From Acestrorhynchus altus (lineage: Eukaryota; Chordata; Actinopteri; Characiformes; Acestrorhynchidae): a stretch of 64,000 bases of DNA. The stretch is from positions 20,160,819 through 20,224,818 of the forward strand of contig CM067513.1 of the NCBI GenBank assembly GCA_034509495.1, in the 5' to 3' direction. The translations under genes were made by a program, and so were the position numbers. The notes under the pieces were generated by a model. It worked only from the letters and a program-made list of their open reading frames with translations. It ran no database searches and was not told where the DNA came from. Below, piece after piece: positions 34,391 to 46,259 of this stretch (its first letter is position 1; every line of letters starts with the position of its first letter).

Positions 34391-35500
34391 CTGTTGATAA
34401 ATAAACAGCAGCAGTGGTTCAATGTCTTATTTCAAGAACTAAGGTCATTTTTTTTGGAAATGAACCAGAAGTTGAGGAAAACTGTGAAAAGACAGACTCA
34501 TTGCTGAAAAAGCTTAGAACCAGCAACACTTTTCTGGGGAATTAGTTTCACTCGTCATAAGAACCAGGGTTTGTTCAAGCTGGACAAGCAGTCACCATGT
34601 TGTATCTGTGCTGAAACTGACTGGCAGCAGTATGTCAAACTGTACCAGTTGTATGTCAAATATTTGACAAAACTACTTTTCTTGACAATTCTGATGTAAT
34701 ATCTGGGGAAATGCCAAGATAATTATTTCCTCTACATAAAAAAACACTGTTAGACTCCTGCCATTGCATGTATTTCTTAAATTGTACCAGCAGACCTGAT
34801 TTCATTTAATGACAGACTGGTTAGAAAAAACTAGGTACTGGATAATCTTTGTAAATAATGTGCTTTCTCAAGAATAGCTTTTCTAGCCGTTTCACATGCA
34901 GACTGATTATATCATACAAAAAAAAAACAAGAAAAATATAGATTTAGAACGTAACAGTATTTGCAGGATAAGATCACCTTGAAGTCTTCAGTGTTCATTT
35001 GCTAAAAATGTCTGAGTAGAAGTTCCATGATCATATTTTAGGCTGCAGTTGATGGTTGCATGTGTAGTGTGTAAATGCAGGTACACATGCACCATTTTTG
35101 ATGGCAGACTGTCAGGATTTCTGTACACAGAGATGTACAGAAATGTTGATGTGAAATCAAATGTGGATTTTATAAGCATTTAGAAATGCTGGATGCATTT
35201 TATAGCTTCCAAAAAAGAGAACATGTCTGGGGCAAATGAGGACATTTGATCACCCTAGTAAAAGTCTCTTCATCTGCTCAAGTGGAAAAGTGTAAATTAT
35301 GATTGAGAAAGAACTGTAGAAATATAGATCTAATTCACAGGAATTCCATTTTACAAATGTAATCGAAGTCACAATATTAGTGCCATAAGGACCAAACACA
35401 CATAAACACGTATTTACAGTCAACACACACATAATAAATAGAGAAATAAAGCACAGTGGCCTCACTCTACCTGAACATAGAACATAGAGTGGGAAACTCA
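34391..35500. other. Unassigned noncoding sequence
   Basis: Sequence upstream of the first in-model ATG exon. If that exon starts the gene, a promoter or 5' noncoding exon could lie here, but I see no distinct signal. Confidence 0.35.
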
Positions 35501-35509
35501 TCTTCCGTC

Positions 35510-36920
35510 TGAAGTATTACTTTATTTTCACTGAAATGAACTGGGCCAAAAGAGGAGGATTGTAATGGAAGCTTTCACAGGCTGGTGGGCAGTTTTCATC
35601 TGCCAGCTGTAAATTATTCAGGAGGACAGAATTTGCCAGTTGATACAGGCGTAGCGTGTTCGATTTAGCAAGAAGGTACAGCAACATTCTGCAGGGTTTG
35701 AGCTGATATCAGAGAATTCTGCGGCAAGAGAAAATTCGACTAGCCTGTATTTACCCACATTTCACTCTGGATCAGTGGAAAACAACATTTTAGCAAAATG
35801 GAAAATGTTGTGCTTGCAGCTACACATGTTCAGCACCATTTCCAGCATACATTACATTAAACTGCATTATGTTTTGCCAGCATATTGCCCTTCAGGTAGC
35901 TGGAAAACAATGCACGTCAGACTTTACTCGGGCACACGAGTGTAATGCAAAATGACTTCCTATACATCTGCCTAATTGAAATAATAAACATGATGTTACT
36001 TTGTCAATAACCTTTGGCTGCCAGAAATAAATCTGAACATAGAGATTGAAAAACATTACATAATAATAGTGAATCAATATGCAGAAATCAATGTAATTAA
36101 ACCTCTGTGCAATTTCAGTGATGTAATAGACAACTCCTTCCACAGCCATGCCAAACAAAGCGTTTAAACAGGCATTAAATCCATACACAATGAGACTGAC
36201 TTTTAAATAGGCGACTATTTAATGGCAGATTATTTGCACTGGGGCCACCCAGGCACTTTAAACAAATACCCATGCAAAGCCAAGCCCAGATGACGAAACA
36301 GCATTAATTCACCCCCCTCCTCCCAAGATCCACGCGTAACAACTCATCATTTTCACTTTAGCTTTCACTGAAGCACCAAAACGCCCAGTGGGAGAGGAGA
36401 CTGGGGGAACATAAGCAGTTCTATTGAAATTGAAAATTATGCATTCATTTTTTTTTCGCTGGTTCTGCTTTATCTGTGCTTAACCAGTGAGGGGAATTGG
36501 GCAAACAGATTTTCTCTCTCTTCTCCATCTCACTCTAATGTGACAATATTAGTCATATTCCTATCTGCTGCTTGATTGTTGACACCTGAACAGCCTGAAG
36601 TCCTGGCCATGACCTTCCAGTTTGCGTGAGAACAGAAGAATGGACCTGTGCTGTTTTGCTACCCAGCTGTCTGCTAACAAATCACTAGTTAGGGGACAAT
36701 TACACTGGTTTATGATCTGTTGCCAATTAAAAAGCAGAAAAAGAGCATTTTGTATCTTTTCCAAAAGCATCTCCAGCTTACTGCCCTTAGCATCTCAGGA
36801 ATATTCAAGCTGAGACACCTACTTGTCGAGGGCACAGTTTTAGCTTCAGAACAAGTGGTAATTAGGCCAGCTGTAGAAATTAAATGATGTTTGTCTTTAA
36901 TCTAAGTTATCGAGTATCAG
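35510..36920. other. Non-repetitive, better balanced noncoding stretch
   Basis: Fewer repeats and higher GC than its surroundings, with a dense patch at 36230-36420. No convincing open frame. It may hold regulatory sequence for the neighbouring gene; see findings. Confidence 0.25.
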
Positions 36921-36974
36921 AACAATCAGTATGCACCACATGGCATTTGGTTTTTGCTAATTCGTTACAGTACT

Positions 36975-37250
36975 CAAGCCATAACATTAAAACACCTGCT
37001 CAATTTTGTTCCCTTTGTACCACCAAATGAATTTCCCTCCAAGGGATCAATAAAGCAATCATCTTCACCACCACCACCACCGCCACCACCACCAGCACCA
37101 CCAAAACAGCCTGGACCTATCCACAACACCTCTTATGGTATCTTACACAAGAGAGACCCAAGTGCAATTAGTTGTTTTAATGTCATAACTGTTCAGTGCA
37201 ATTAAGTGGTGCATTTTATGGTGTCAAGATAAAGTAGAGAACATTGCAAG
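36975..37250. repeat. Interspersed repeat fragment with (CCA)n
   Basis: Starts agccataacattaaaacacc like the element at 21725, and contains a (CCA)n tract at 37066-37103. Confidence 0.4.
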
Positions 37251-37925
37251 ATCAAAAACCTGCATCTCCAAAATGGGGAAGAGAATTTATACCTTAATAG
37301 TGACAAAATGTTACACTGTATCAACATATTACTGCATTGTATCATTTTCTGTTGGTATACTTATCATGAAAATGTTTTGTGTAACTATGTTTAAAATAAT
37401 AACAACAATTATTATTATTAACACTAAAATGTGTTCAAACAGCCACACAATTAAAAATGACCAATTTGTGACGGCAACTGTATCATTACTGTATTATTTC
37501 CTTTGAACTGCACAGAACCTAAGGAATGGTAAATTTGTTGCCAAATAATTATATAAGCATTGCCTTTACTAAAGAACTCACAAGGAATCCATCTTAAAGA
37601 GAATACCCCTGAAATTTTGTCAGCCTCCTTTAGTCTCTCATAGGCCCAATCTCATGTTTTATTCCCAGCCAGTTCAATGGAGGATGGAGTGTCTGCTGTC
37701 TTTGTGCTCAGTGTGGCGGGTGAAAGCTATGATTCAGATGGAGAGCAAGCAGCCTAGTGCTACAAGGGCACAACAGTTGGTTAAGGTAGACAGCTGAGAG
37801 CATCAGCCTTCTCAAATAAACACATCATCGGCCACCAATAGGAGGGGACACACAGAGGAATGTGATATGCTATTGTGCATTTTTTACGTTTAATCTTTTA
37901 CCACTTTTGTGGGATGTCTATTTAA
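37251..37925. other. Unassigned sequence
   Basis: No feature recognised. Confidence 0.4.
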
Positions 37926-37928
37926 TAC

Positions 37929-38200
37929 TGTCACACTGCTGTAGAGAAGATGAAGAGGTGGACATATTCACAGGGTTGTATATTTATTAGCAAACAAACA
38001 CCAAGATACAAGAGAAACACCCAGCACACTGACATGAATCAAAAAAGGACTTTAAATACACAAACAAGCCTAGAAACACATGACTCTGATTAACAAACAG
38101 GCAGGGCTACAAAGGAGACAGGTGAGAACAGGGCAGAGACGAGACCAAAAACAAAACGTGGGAAACCAAAAAAACAGAAGTACACAACTTGCTTTAAATT
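37929..38200 (-). mobile_element. LTR-like fragment, ends unresolved
   Basis: On the minus strand it has a TATA-like gtatttaaag and a downstream aataaatat, in the style of the two solo LTRs at 40.5 and 42.9 kb. No target-site duplication found. Confidence 0.35.
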
Positions 38201-38267
38201 AACATAAGAGAATGTGTTACTCAATTAATAGCTGAATGCTCCAGGGTGGTTATAGTGGAAAGAACAA

Positions 38268-38280
38268 TTACTACTACTAC

Positions 38281-38329
<49 letters not shown>
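38268..38329. repeat. (TAC)n-(ATT)n microsatellite
   Basis: Short (TAC)n then (ATT)n. Confidence 0.9.
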
Positions 38330-38330
<1 letters not shown>

Positions 38331-38556
38331 TTTTATTTATTTATTTATTTTTTAGGCAGTTCAAGCTTTAGCCCCTCTGTACAACCCCCGTCTCTGTCTG
38401 ACACTATCTTGATTTACAACCTACACAAGGGCTAAAGCAGGCACAAAGTCTTGAAACAGTTAAATGTACTAAAGAACTATTATTGTGTTTGTTTATTTTC
38501 TTTTGTACTAGTTCACAAGTGTATATGTAAAATATGTTTACTTTTCCCTTGGTTTC

Positions 38557-38558
<2 letters not shown>

Positions 38559-38627
<69 letters not shown>

Positions 38628-38696
38628 GTGAGTGAGTGAGAGGGAGGGAGAGTGTGAGAGAGTGAGAGTGTGAGAGAGTGAGAGTGAGAGAGAAAA
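38559..38696. repeat. (GT)n followed by GA-rich degenerate tract
   Basis: (GT)n to 38624, then a purine-rich GAGTGAGA-type tract to 38696. Confidence 0.95.
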
Positions 38697-38699
38697 GCA

Positions 38700-40490
38700 A
38701 GAGCATAGAATTAGTATGGATTGAAGTGACCTGTCCTCACCAAAAATTTGATCCCCTCAAAAAAACAAAAAAATAATCAGCTCTTTTAACATCTCATTAA
38801 CCTAGAGGTGCATAAGGGGTTAAATCACATTCTCTACTTGAATCCTTTCTCCCTGTAACACCTCTGGATTCTAATCTTTTCTACTAGCTAAACATATCTG
38901 AGGGAACAGCAAAGCACTTTTGTAAGTAGCACAGGATGGGGCGTCTGCTATATGTCGCAAATGTAAATGTTACACATATGGCCACAGTGATTGGCTGTGG
39001 CTTTCCCTGTTGTCACTGTAAATCTGTTGCTTGTTATCGGTGCCAAAACTGGAAGTAAAACTTTACAGCAGGGTTGCCAGGTCTTTGGTTTCCCTACCAA
39101 ATTGGGGTTGTGTGAAAAAGGTGTGGGTTTTTGGGCTACTTTCACTAATTTATTTCCAAAAACAGTGAAAATATCTAATGGTTTTTTGGTTATGTGTTAT
39201 GATGTAGTGTTAAATAGATGGCAAGAGTTTAGAAAGGAGGAGAAACAAGACAATTTAAGATTTTAGTCTTAATATTAAATGTTTTTGACTGTGATCTGAA
39301 ATTATTGTAAAAGATAAAAAGATATTACAAAGATAATGATAACACTAATCATATCACTGTAAACTAAATGTTTAACAAGAACCATGAATTAGATTATAAA
39401 AATAAAAACAAGGCAAGACTGGCAGGAGAATTAAGGGGCTACAGTGGTAGTTCTTATGAAATTCAAATTTTGAATGTTTCCTACAAACACTGTGACACTT
39501 TTTGATTTTATTCAGCTTCTGTATTTGGTTAGATTTTTACTGCACCTGACAACCCTTCTTCCAGTCATATGTGAGACATACTGTGCAAGACTCTGTGTGT
39601 GACATTGGTGTCAAAAGAAGGTGGACATGTGGAGCTATTTTCCAACGAAAACAGTAAGTCACTTAAAGTCAAATTCACTACTGAAATGGGTCCATCATAA
39701 CATTAATGGCAAATCTAGGCTTTGTCGCAGATCATACAGCAGGCTAAAATCATCTTTAGCTACTGTTTTTGTGGAGATTATGCAGCTCCATCTACTTTAA
39801 TTTTTGCTGATGTATGAGACGTTTCATTTGCATTATGGCTGAAGTCTAAACTACTTTGTCAGTCATTTAATTTAACATGATATTAATTTATGGATTAAAT
39901 TATGAATTGCGTTTCATAGGTCCCCACCAATGCCAAGAGCAAATCTACATCCTTGGTGAAAAGGTTCTTTGTTCACTAAAAGGCTATTCCCCTCCTTGGT
40001 ATGAAGTAAAATTGATATTCTGAAAATGTATGTTTGTAGCTGAGACACCACACAGTCATGACACTAAACAGAACAGTGTATTAGTGATGAGTGCTCCTCT
40101 CAATGCTTGAATCAGATCTCCCATTCCATTGGAACTTGATTTTCTATCTTGCCCTTTGTACCAATCAAGGAATGTTCAACTGGGGGAGATCAGCTTATAA
40201 TGGTGATGTCATTTTATTTCAAAAATTCAGCATGGGTTTTGAAGGGGAGAGTTCTGATGTATTCTGGAGAGAGAGAGCTGCAGTGTGTTAGGGTGGTCAG
40301 TGTGCCAGTTAGAGACTTTTCCATGGAGTCTCAAGCAAGGAAGAGAAAAATATAACCACAAGGAAACTGGACCTCCCTGGTCCGTTGTCAGTCAATTAAT
40401 AGTCTAAATTACTAGATCAGATTGAGTCATCCTTTCTTTACATAGTTAATACTTAGTTTTAAGCCACTTTGATCAGGAAAGCCAGCATTG
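38700..40490. other. Unassigned sequence
   Basis: Frames at 38991-39266 and 40091-40355 show no recognisable domain or splice context. Confidence 0.35.
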
Positions 40491-40495
40491 CTAGC

Positions 40496-40887
40496 TGTTA
40501 GGGTGGTGTGCTGAAAAGACAAAGACTAGGCTAGCCAAGGTAAACACTGGGGTTGAGGATTTAATGAAAACAAACAAGATACAAAACTAAAGTATCTCAC
40601 AAACACTAAGGAAACAAACAAACTGACCAGAAGACACATACAAGGATTGACCAAGACTGACTGAAAGGAAGAGTCTTAAATACAAGACAAAATTGGACAC
40701 ACAAGGGACACACTGATTAACTAGCAGGGTAATGGATGAGATACTGCTGGGTGGAGCAACGGAGCAAGGGAGAAGATAGAACCAAAACAAACACAACCCA
40801 TGTGGTTAGGAGCACATGGGGAGAAACAACAACTAGAGCGAGACAGGAAGACAGAGGCAACAGGACTGACACATGACAGACATTACA
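40496..40887 (-). mobile_element. Solo LTR (392 bp) with exact target-site duplication
   Basis: On the minus strand it begins TGTAATG and ends CCTAACA. It has a TATA-like gtatttaag and a late attaaatcc signal. It is flanked by ctagc at 40491-40495 and 40888-40892, an exact 5-bp duplication as made by Ty3/gypsy-type integrases. No internal retroviral genes are present. Confidence 0.85.
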
Positions 40888-40892
40888 CTAGC

Positions 40893-41815
40893 CCACCAAT
40901 CAATTCAGAGCAAAACTGCCAACGATGGATGGATCTGCTGCTCAAGACATCCCGTCTGAGACCCCACCCCAGGGTTGAATCAATTAATTATTATTTTAAT
41001 TACTTCTTAGATTGCTGTTATAAATGGGCATTTAATGTCTTCATCCATTTTTGATGTTACCTTTAAACTCAGTACTCAGGTGGAGCAAATACTTGTTTCT
41101 ATGCCTGTTCTTCATGAATTCTGTGTTTTCTCTGATGTAATAAATTATTGTATTTATAAATCATTTTTCAAAATCCATTGGTTATTGTTACTTGTTAGAG
41201 CTCACAACCCTAAGAAAGAGTCTTATCTTATGTAATGATAAATTATCATAATGAGAGGGGTGGCACCTGGGCTTAATAATTTTATTTCATAATTAATAAC
41301 ATTATTTGTTCATCTTCAATAATTTCCCTTCTTACTGTTAATCATCATTACATCCATGTGCTCACTACTATTGCACAGGTAGCACCATACTAGCACTAGA
41401 AAACAGTACTGTAGAAAATGCTATAATGTAAAACATTAATGATAATGCCCTATGTTCTAAATATTTTACCAAATGTGACTCCAGTACCTACAATATTTTT
41501 AAAATATTTTTCCATAAATTTCAAGAAAAATGTCAACTACATGAAGTTTAGCATTCATAAGAAAAGTCATAGTAGAACAAAATTGAATCAATAAAAGCAT
41601 CTAGCCAATAGGACCAAAAGCTAATCAAGCTATATTAGTTTAGAAAGCATCTTGCTTATTTCAGATACCACAAAAGAAAACAGCTGTTAAAAAGCAAGAT
41701 TAAGAAGAACAATTTTCCATGTATTGGTGCTGTTTATAGATCAAATGTTGACCAAAATTTGAACTGTTTTGATTGCATTGATTTGTGGGGAATTAACAGT
41801 TTTTGATGATATATA
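40893..41815. other. Unassigned AT-rich sequence
   Basis: No gene or named repeat. Confidence 0.4.
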
Positions 41816-41829
41816 CAGATAGATAAAAT

Positions 41830-42135
41830 AATCTCAATTTTCTCCCCAATTTGGAAGTGCCAGTTACACCTATTAGGACTCCCACATCATACACAATGCT
41901 CCTGAAGAGAGCCACTGCCTCTTTTTGTCACTATTGCATAATTTCTGGCAGCCAATGTGCTCAGAGGAAAGCACTGGGTCCCCAGCCCTGATGCAACAGC
42001 TAACAGACAGTCAGAGAGCATGGCCAGTTTTGTTCTCTTGGACTCAAGCTGCTGAATGGCCAGCAGCATGACCCAGGATTTGAACTTGCAATCATCGGAT
42101 CATAGTGCTTGAGCATCAGACTGCTGAGTCATGTT
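41830..42135 (-). repeat. tRNA-derived SINE
   Basis: The minus strand begins with a tRNA-like head: CTCAGCAGTCTGATGCTCAA, then CAAGTTCAAATCC as a B box. It is followed by a conserved-looking body to about 41830. The 60-codon frame inside is incidental. Confidence 0.55.
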
Positions 42136-42865
42136 GAGCACCTCAGATTATTAAATTATGCCAAAGAAAACAGTGTTCCAGTTGAAATATGAACCTGCCT
42201 GCTATAGTCTCTGGAACAACTGGCCATGGAAGGTTACTGAGGTTATGACAGAGCCAACTTTTAAAGTTTGCTTTTCTATTTTTCCACTTTAGCTTTATCT
42301 TATAGTTTAATCATTCTAACAATTAATACATATCTATGTCAAGCAGTTCTCACTGTCTAGCATTATGTCTCATTGGTCTCAAACCTCCTTTTGAGGTCTG
42401 TGGTGTTACATGATGTACAGTTATCCATAAAAATGACAAACATCAAAACAGAGTAATATATAAGCATTAATTTCTAATATTCAAACTTCTACTCATTCAT
42501 TCAGTTTCTCAGTCCACAGTGTGCAATCAAGGCAACAGGGTATAGACTCTACTGCTAATAAAATCTAGAGCATGCAGTGAAGTGCAGACCTGTCTGTGTG
42601 TTTGATTCCCTGGTTTCACTGTACCACCAACATTGTTATTTATTAATTTGCTGTGATTATAAATTTGATTTATAAATGGTATCATAGATCATAAGCACAT
42701 CACAGAAGAGTAGGTTCCACAATCCGTAACTAATTACTTAAGTGAATGAATCAGTTAGAGAACAATTTAGAGCTCACTTAAACATGATTTATTATTGCTC
42801 TAATTGTTCCTCACATATACCCAAAGAACTTGCTCTTTCTGTGCTGCAGGAGGAGGGTTGCAGTG
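42136..42865. other. Unassigned sequence
   Basis: No feature recognised. Confidence 0.4.
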
Positions 42866-42871
42866 CCTTGG

Positions 42872-43174
42872 TGTCACATATAGAGTCCTGTTTAGTTCCC
42901 TTGTTTCTAGCACATTTGTCTTGTGTTGGTCTTGTCTCTGCCCATTCCCAGCTGTGTCCTATTGATACCTTGCCGATTTGTAATCATGTCACAGCCTTTT
43001 TAATGTTCCTTGTGAGTATATATACTTCCTTGTGTTTGTCTGGTGTCATGAGTCTACTTTTGTGCTAGCTGTTATGCTAACTGTTGTTTTTGGCTTCCTG
43101 TCGTATGTCAAAAAAAAACCCAGCATGTACTTCCGCTTGACCCTTCGTTTGTTCAGTACCCCGCGTTCATTACA
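42872..43174 (+). mobile_element. Solo LTR (303 bp) with exact target-site duplication
   Basis: Begins tgtcacatatag, ends gttcattaca, and has a TATA-like gtatatatac near the middle. It is flanked by cttgg at 42867-42871 and 43175-43179, an exact 5-bp duplication. No internal coding region. Different sequence family from the LTR at 40.5 kb. Confidence 0.85.
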
Positions 43175-43179
43175 CTTGG

Positions 43180-43775
43180 TGGTGTTTTAGCTCATGAAAG
43201 AAGACACATATGTTAGCTCAACATCCTTCCAGATAAAACTGGCTTTCACCTTTACTGGCTATATTTGTGTTACTTAACATACTTAAGACATTTTATTTCT
43301 GCAAGTGAACATGTCACTGCCCAGACAGAAGACAACTGTGGGACAAATATGGTCCAATTAAGGCATGTATAGGTCAGTTACAGCAATAGCAAGTGTTCGG
43401 GCCAGAACACTTTTTTTATATTGGAAAATATACCATAGGATAATTCTAATAATTCTACATAGAAGTCTAGGACATGGACTGGATAAAATTATTAGCAACC
43501 TCAACCTAACATTATCTTCACACCTTTCCTCACGGGACTTAGATCTGGTCTCATTGCTGACCACTTTAGAACTCCAAAAGTACTGTGATATGATGAGTTC
43601 CCACAATTAAACAAAACAACTTCCTTATTAATAATTCCTTTTTCACCAACTTTATACATAGATTAATCTGTATCTATTTAGTAACTGTGTTTGTGCTGTC
43701 TGGCACAAATCTATTAATGTGTGAATTATGTCTAATTGTCTTGCACATAAAAATGTAATAAACCCCCCAAAGCAA
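43180..43775. other. Unassigned sequence
   Basis: Two overlapping opposite frames of about 82 codons at 43358-43610, no recognisable domain. Confidence 0.35.
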
Positions 43776-43779
43776 GGCT

Positions 43780-46250
43780 GGAATCAGGTCATATTCTCAA
43801 GCATCTTGTTGGAATTTTCCCATTCCAGCTTCAGTCAGCTCCAGGCACCAGGATGTAGTTGCTGCACCATTTAGGGTAGAATGGGAAAATTAGTAGCAAG
43901 TAAAGTGAATAAATGCAGGTGCAAAAAGAATTTATGTGGAGGTGTAATGGGGTGAAGGGGCAGGTGAGATGAGTTGTGATTGGCTGTGGACTGAAAAACT
44001 GTGCTACTGCCCGTTTAGTGGCCTGGGGAAAGAAGCTGTCTCTGAACCTGCTGATTCTGGTCCTCAAGCTTCTATACTTCCTACCATTTGGCACTTTGAG
44101 AACAGGCAGTGGCTTTGGTGGATGGAGTCCTTTATAATCCTTCTGGTCTTTCTGTATGTAGCTGATATATAAATCCAGGAGGTTTGGAAACTGTACCCCA
44201 GTGATGTGTTAGGCAGTGTAAACCACCCTCTGCAGACTTTTCCTCTCAAAAGTGGTGCATTCTCTGTACTGGGTAGTGATGCATCCCATCAAGATGCTCT
44301 CTACTATGCAGATGTAGAACATCCTCAGGATAAAGAGATTCAGACCAAAGCTATTCAGCCTCCCGAGGTTGATGATGCACTGTTGTGCCTTCTTTACCAT
44401 TCTTATGGTGTGTTCTGACCAAGTAAGATATAAAGGAAGGAACTTGATGCACCAAGGAACTTGATGATGCTGACCCTCTCCACAGTGGTCCAATTGATAG
44501 AGACAGGGGAGCACTGTCTCTCCTGCTTCCTAAAGTCCACCATCAATGTCCATCAGCAGTACAGGCAATGAATGAATAGGCTGAATGTTGAGGGTCAGTG
44601 AAGACCATATGTTTCTGCCTATCCTAACCACCTGTCAATGGCCCATTAGGAAATTTGGGATCCAGCTACACAGAGAGCTGTTCAGACTTAGATCCTGGAG
44701 CTACATGTTGAGCCTCCGGGGAAGGATGGTGTTGAATGCTGAACTGTAGTCCATAAACAGCATTCTCACATTCTTTTTGTCCAGGTTGTAAAGGGCAGTG
44801 TGCAGAGTGCACACTGCATCATGAGTGGATCTGTTCTGCCTGTATGCGAATTGCAGTGGGTCCAGGGTGGCAGGCAGTGAAGAACAGATGAAGTCTCTGA
44901 CCAGCCTCTCAAAACACTTGCTAATGACAGAGGTCAGAGCAACAAGGCACCAGTCATTTAAACAAATGATGCTAGCTGTTTTTGGAACAGGGATCACATG
45001 GTGGTCAGTTGGAAGCATGATGGCATGACTGAGAGGGAGAGAGAGGTGCTGAAAATGTCTGAGAAGACATGTTAATTGATCTGCACAAAGTACATACCCC
45101 AGAACGCCATCTGGGCTGGTGGCTTTGCTACAGAGACTGAGGGTGGGTTGGTGGACGTGGCTTTCTTGCTGTAATTTGCTCCAAAACAAGTGTAAAAGGA
45201 GTTAAGTTCATCTGGAAGCATTACACTGGGGCTGCTTAAGGAGTGAGAGTTCCCCTTAAAGTGTGTGAGTGTGTTTAACCCCTGCCACATGTTTCTGACA
45301 CTGGTGGTGTTAAACTGTGCTTCCACTTTGTCTCTTTACTCATGTTTTGCTGCTTACATGGTTTTATGGAGAGCATAGCTGGTTTTCTCATACTCCTCTG
45401 TGTTTCCAGACTTAAAAGCAGTGGTACTAGCTGTGCAAACTTCACATTTGTGCCATGGATTCTGATTAGAGTAAATACAAACTTTGGGCACATTTTCTAT
45501 GCACTTTTTCATGAATCCAGTGACTGAATCAGCATATTCATCATGTTGACGGATCACAGAACATCTTCCACATGACCTGACATAACAGTCCAGGAGCACA
45601 GAGTCTGATTGGTCAGACCAGCGGTGAACCTGCTTGATATTGGGTGGCTCCCATTTCAGTTTCAGCCTATAGGTGGACAGGAACAGGATGGAGGAGTGAT
45701 CTGATTTGCCAAACAGAGGTTGGGGAAGGGCTTAGTACACCTCTTGGAAGGTGGCATAGCAGTGGTCCAGCGTTTGTGATTTTCTCATTGCACATGTCAT
45801 TTGTTGAAAAATGTTGGAGCAACTTTGTTTATATTGGCTTTATTGAAGTCCCTGATTATAATGAATGCATGTGGTTTCCTGTTTGTTAACTGCCTTATGC
45901 AGTTTCCCGAGTGCCAGGTCTGTGTCTGCCTGTAAACGGTTTATGTACACAGTGACAGCCATGTCCCCTGAAACCTCTCTGGGAAGCCACACTGGTCTGC
46001 CTGATCAGATATTCCAGGTCTGGGGAGCAGAAAGTCTCAATAAAGTGTATATTCTTCCAATAACACCAAGCATTGTTCATCAGAAAACACACACCTCCTT
46101 CTTTACTATTCCTGGAGAGCTCTTCAGTTCTTTCTGCGCTGTGCAGAAAGAACTCAGCAGGCTCGACACCCCTACAGGTCTGTACGAGGCAGATAATACA
46201 GCTGTCACTTTTGAAATTAGCTCAGTTTGTTGTCCAGTGACTGTGCATTA
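43780..46250 (-). mobile_element. Decayed CR1/L2-type LINE with endonuclease and RT
   Basis: Minus-strand element. Endonuclease remnant at 46092-45895 (NNAWC, CSPDLEYL). The RT core at 45189-44701 has LNDWCLVALTSVISKCFERL, DPLQFAYRQNRSTHDAVC and motif A in MLFMDYSSAFNTI. Post-RT segments run at 44514-44209 (RMVKKAQQCI, ERKSLQRVVYTA), 44249-44064 (YRKTRRIIKDSIH) and 44094-43831 (RYSLRTRISRFRDSFFPQA-like end). It is frame-broken throughout, hence inactive. Clade assignment within CR1/L2/Rex1-like elements is uncertain. Confidence 0.85.
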
Positions 46251-46259
46251 ACCATTAGT

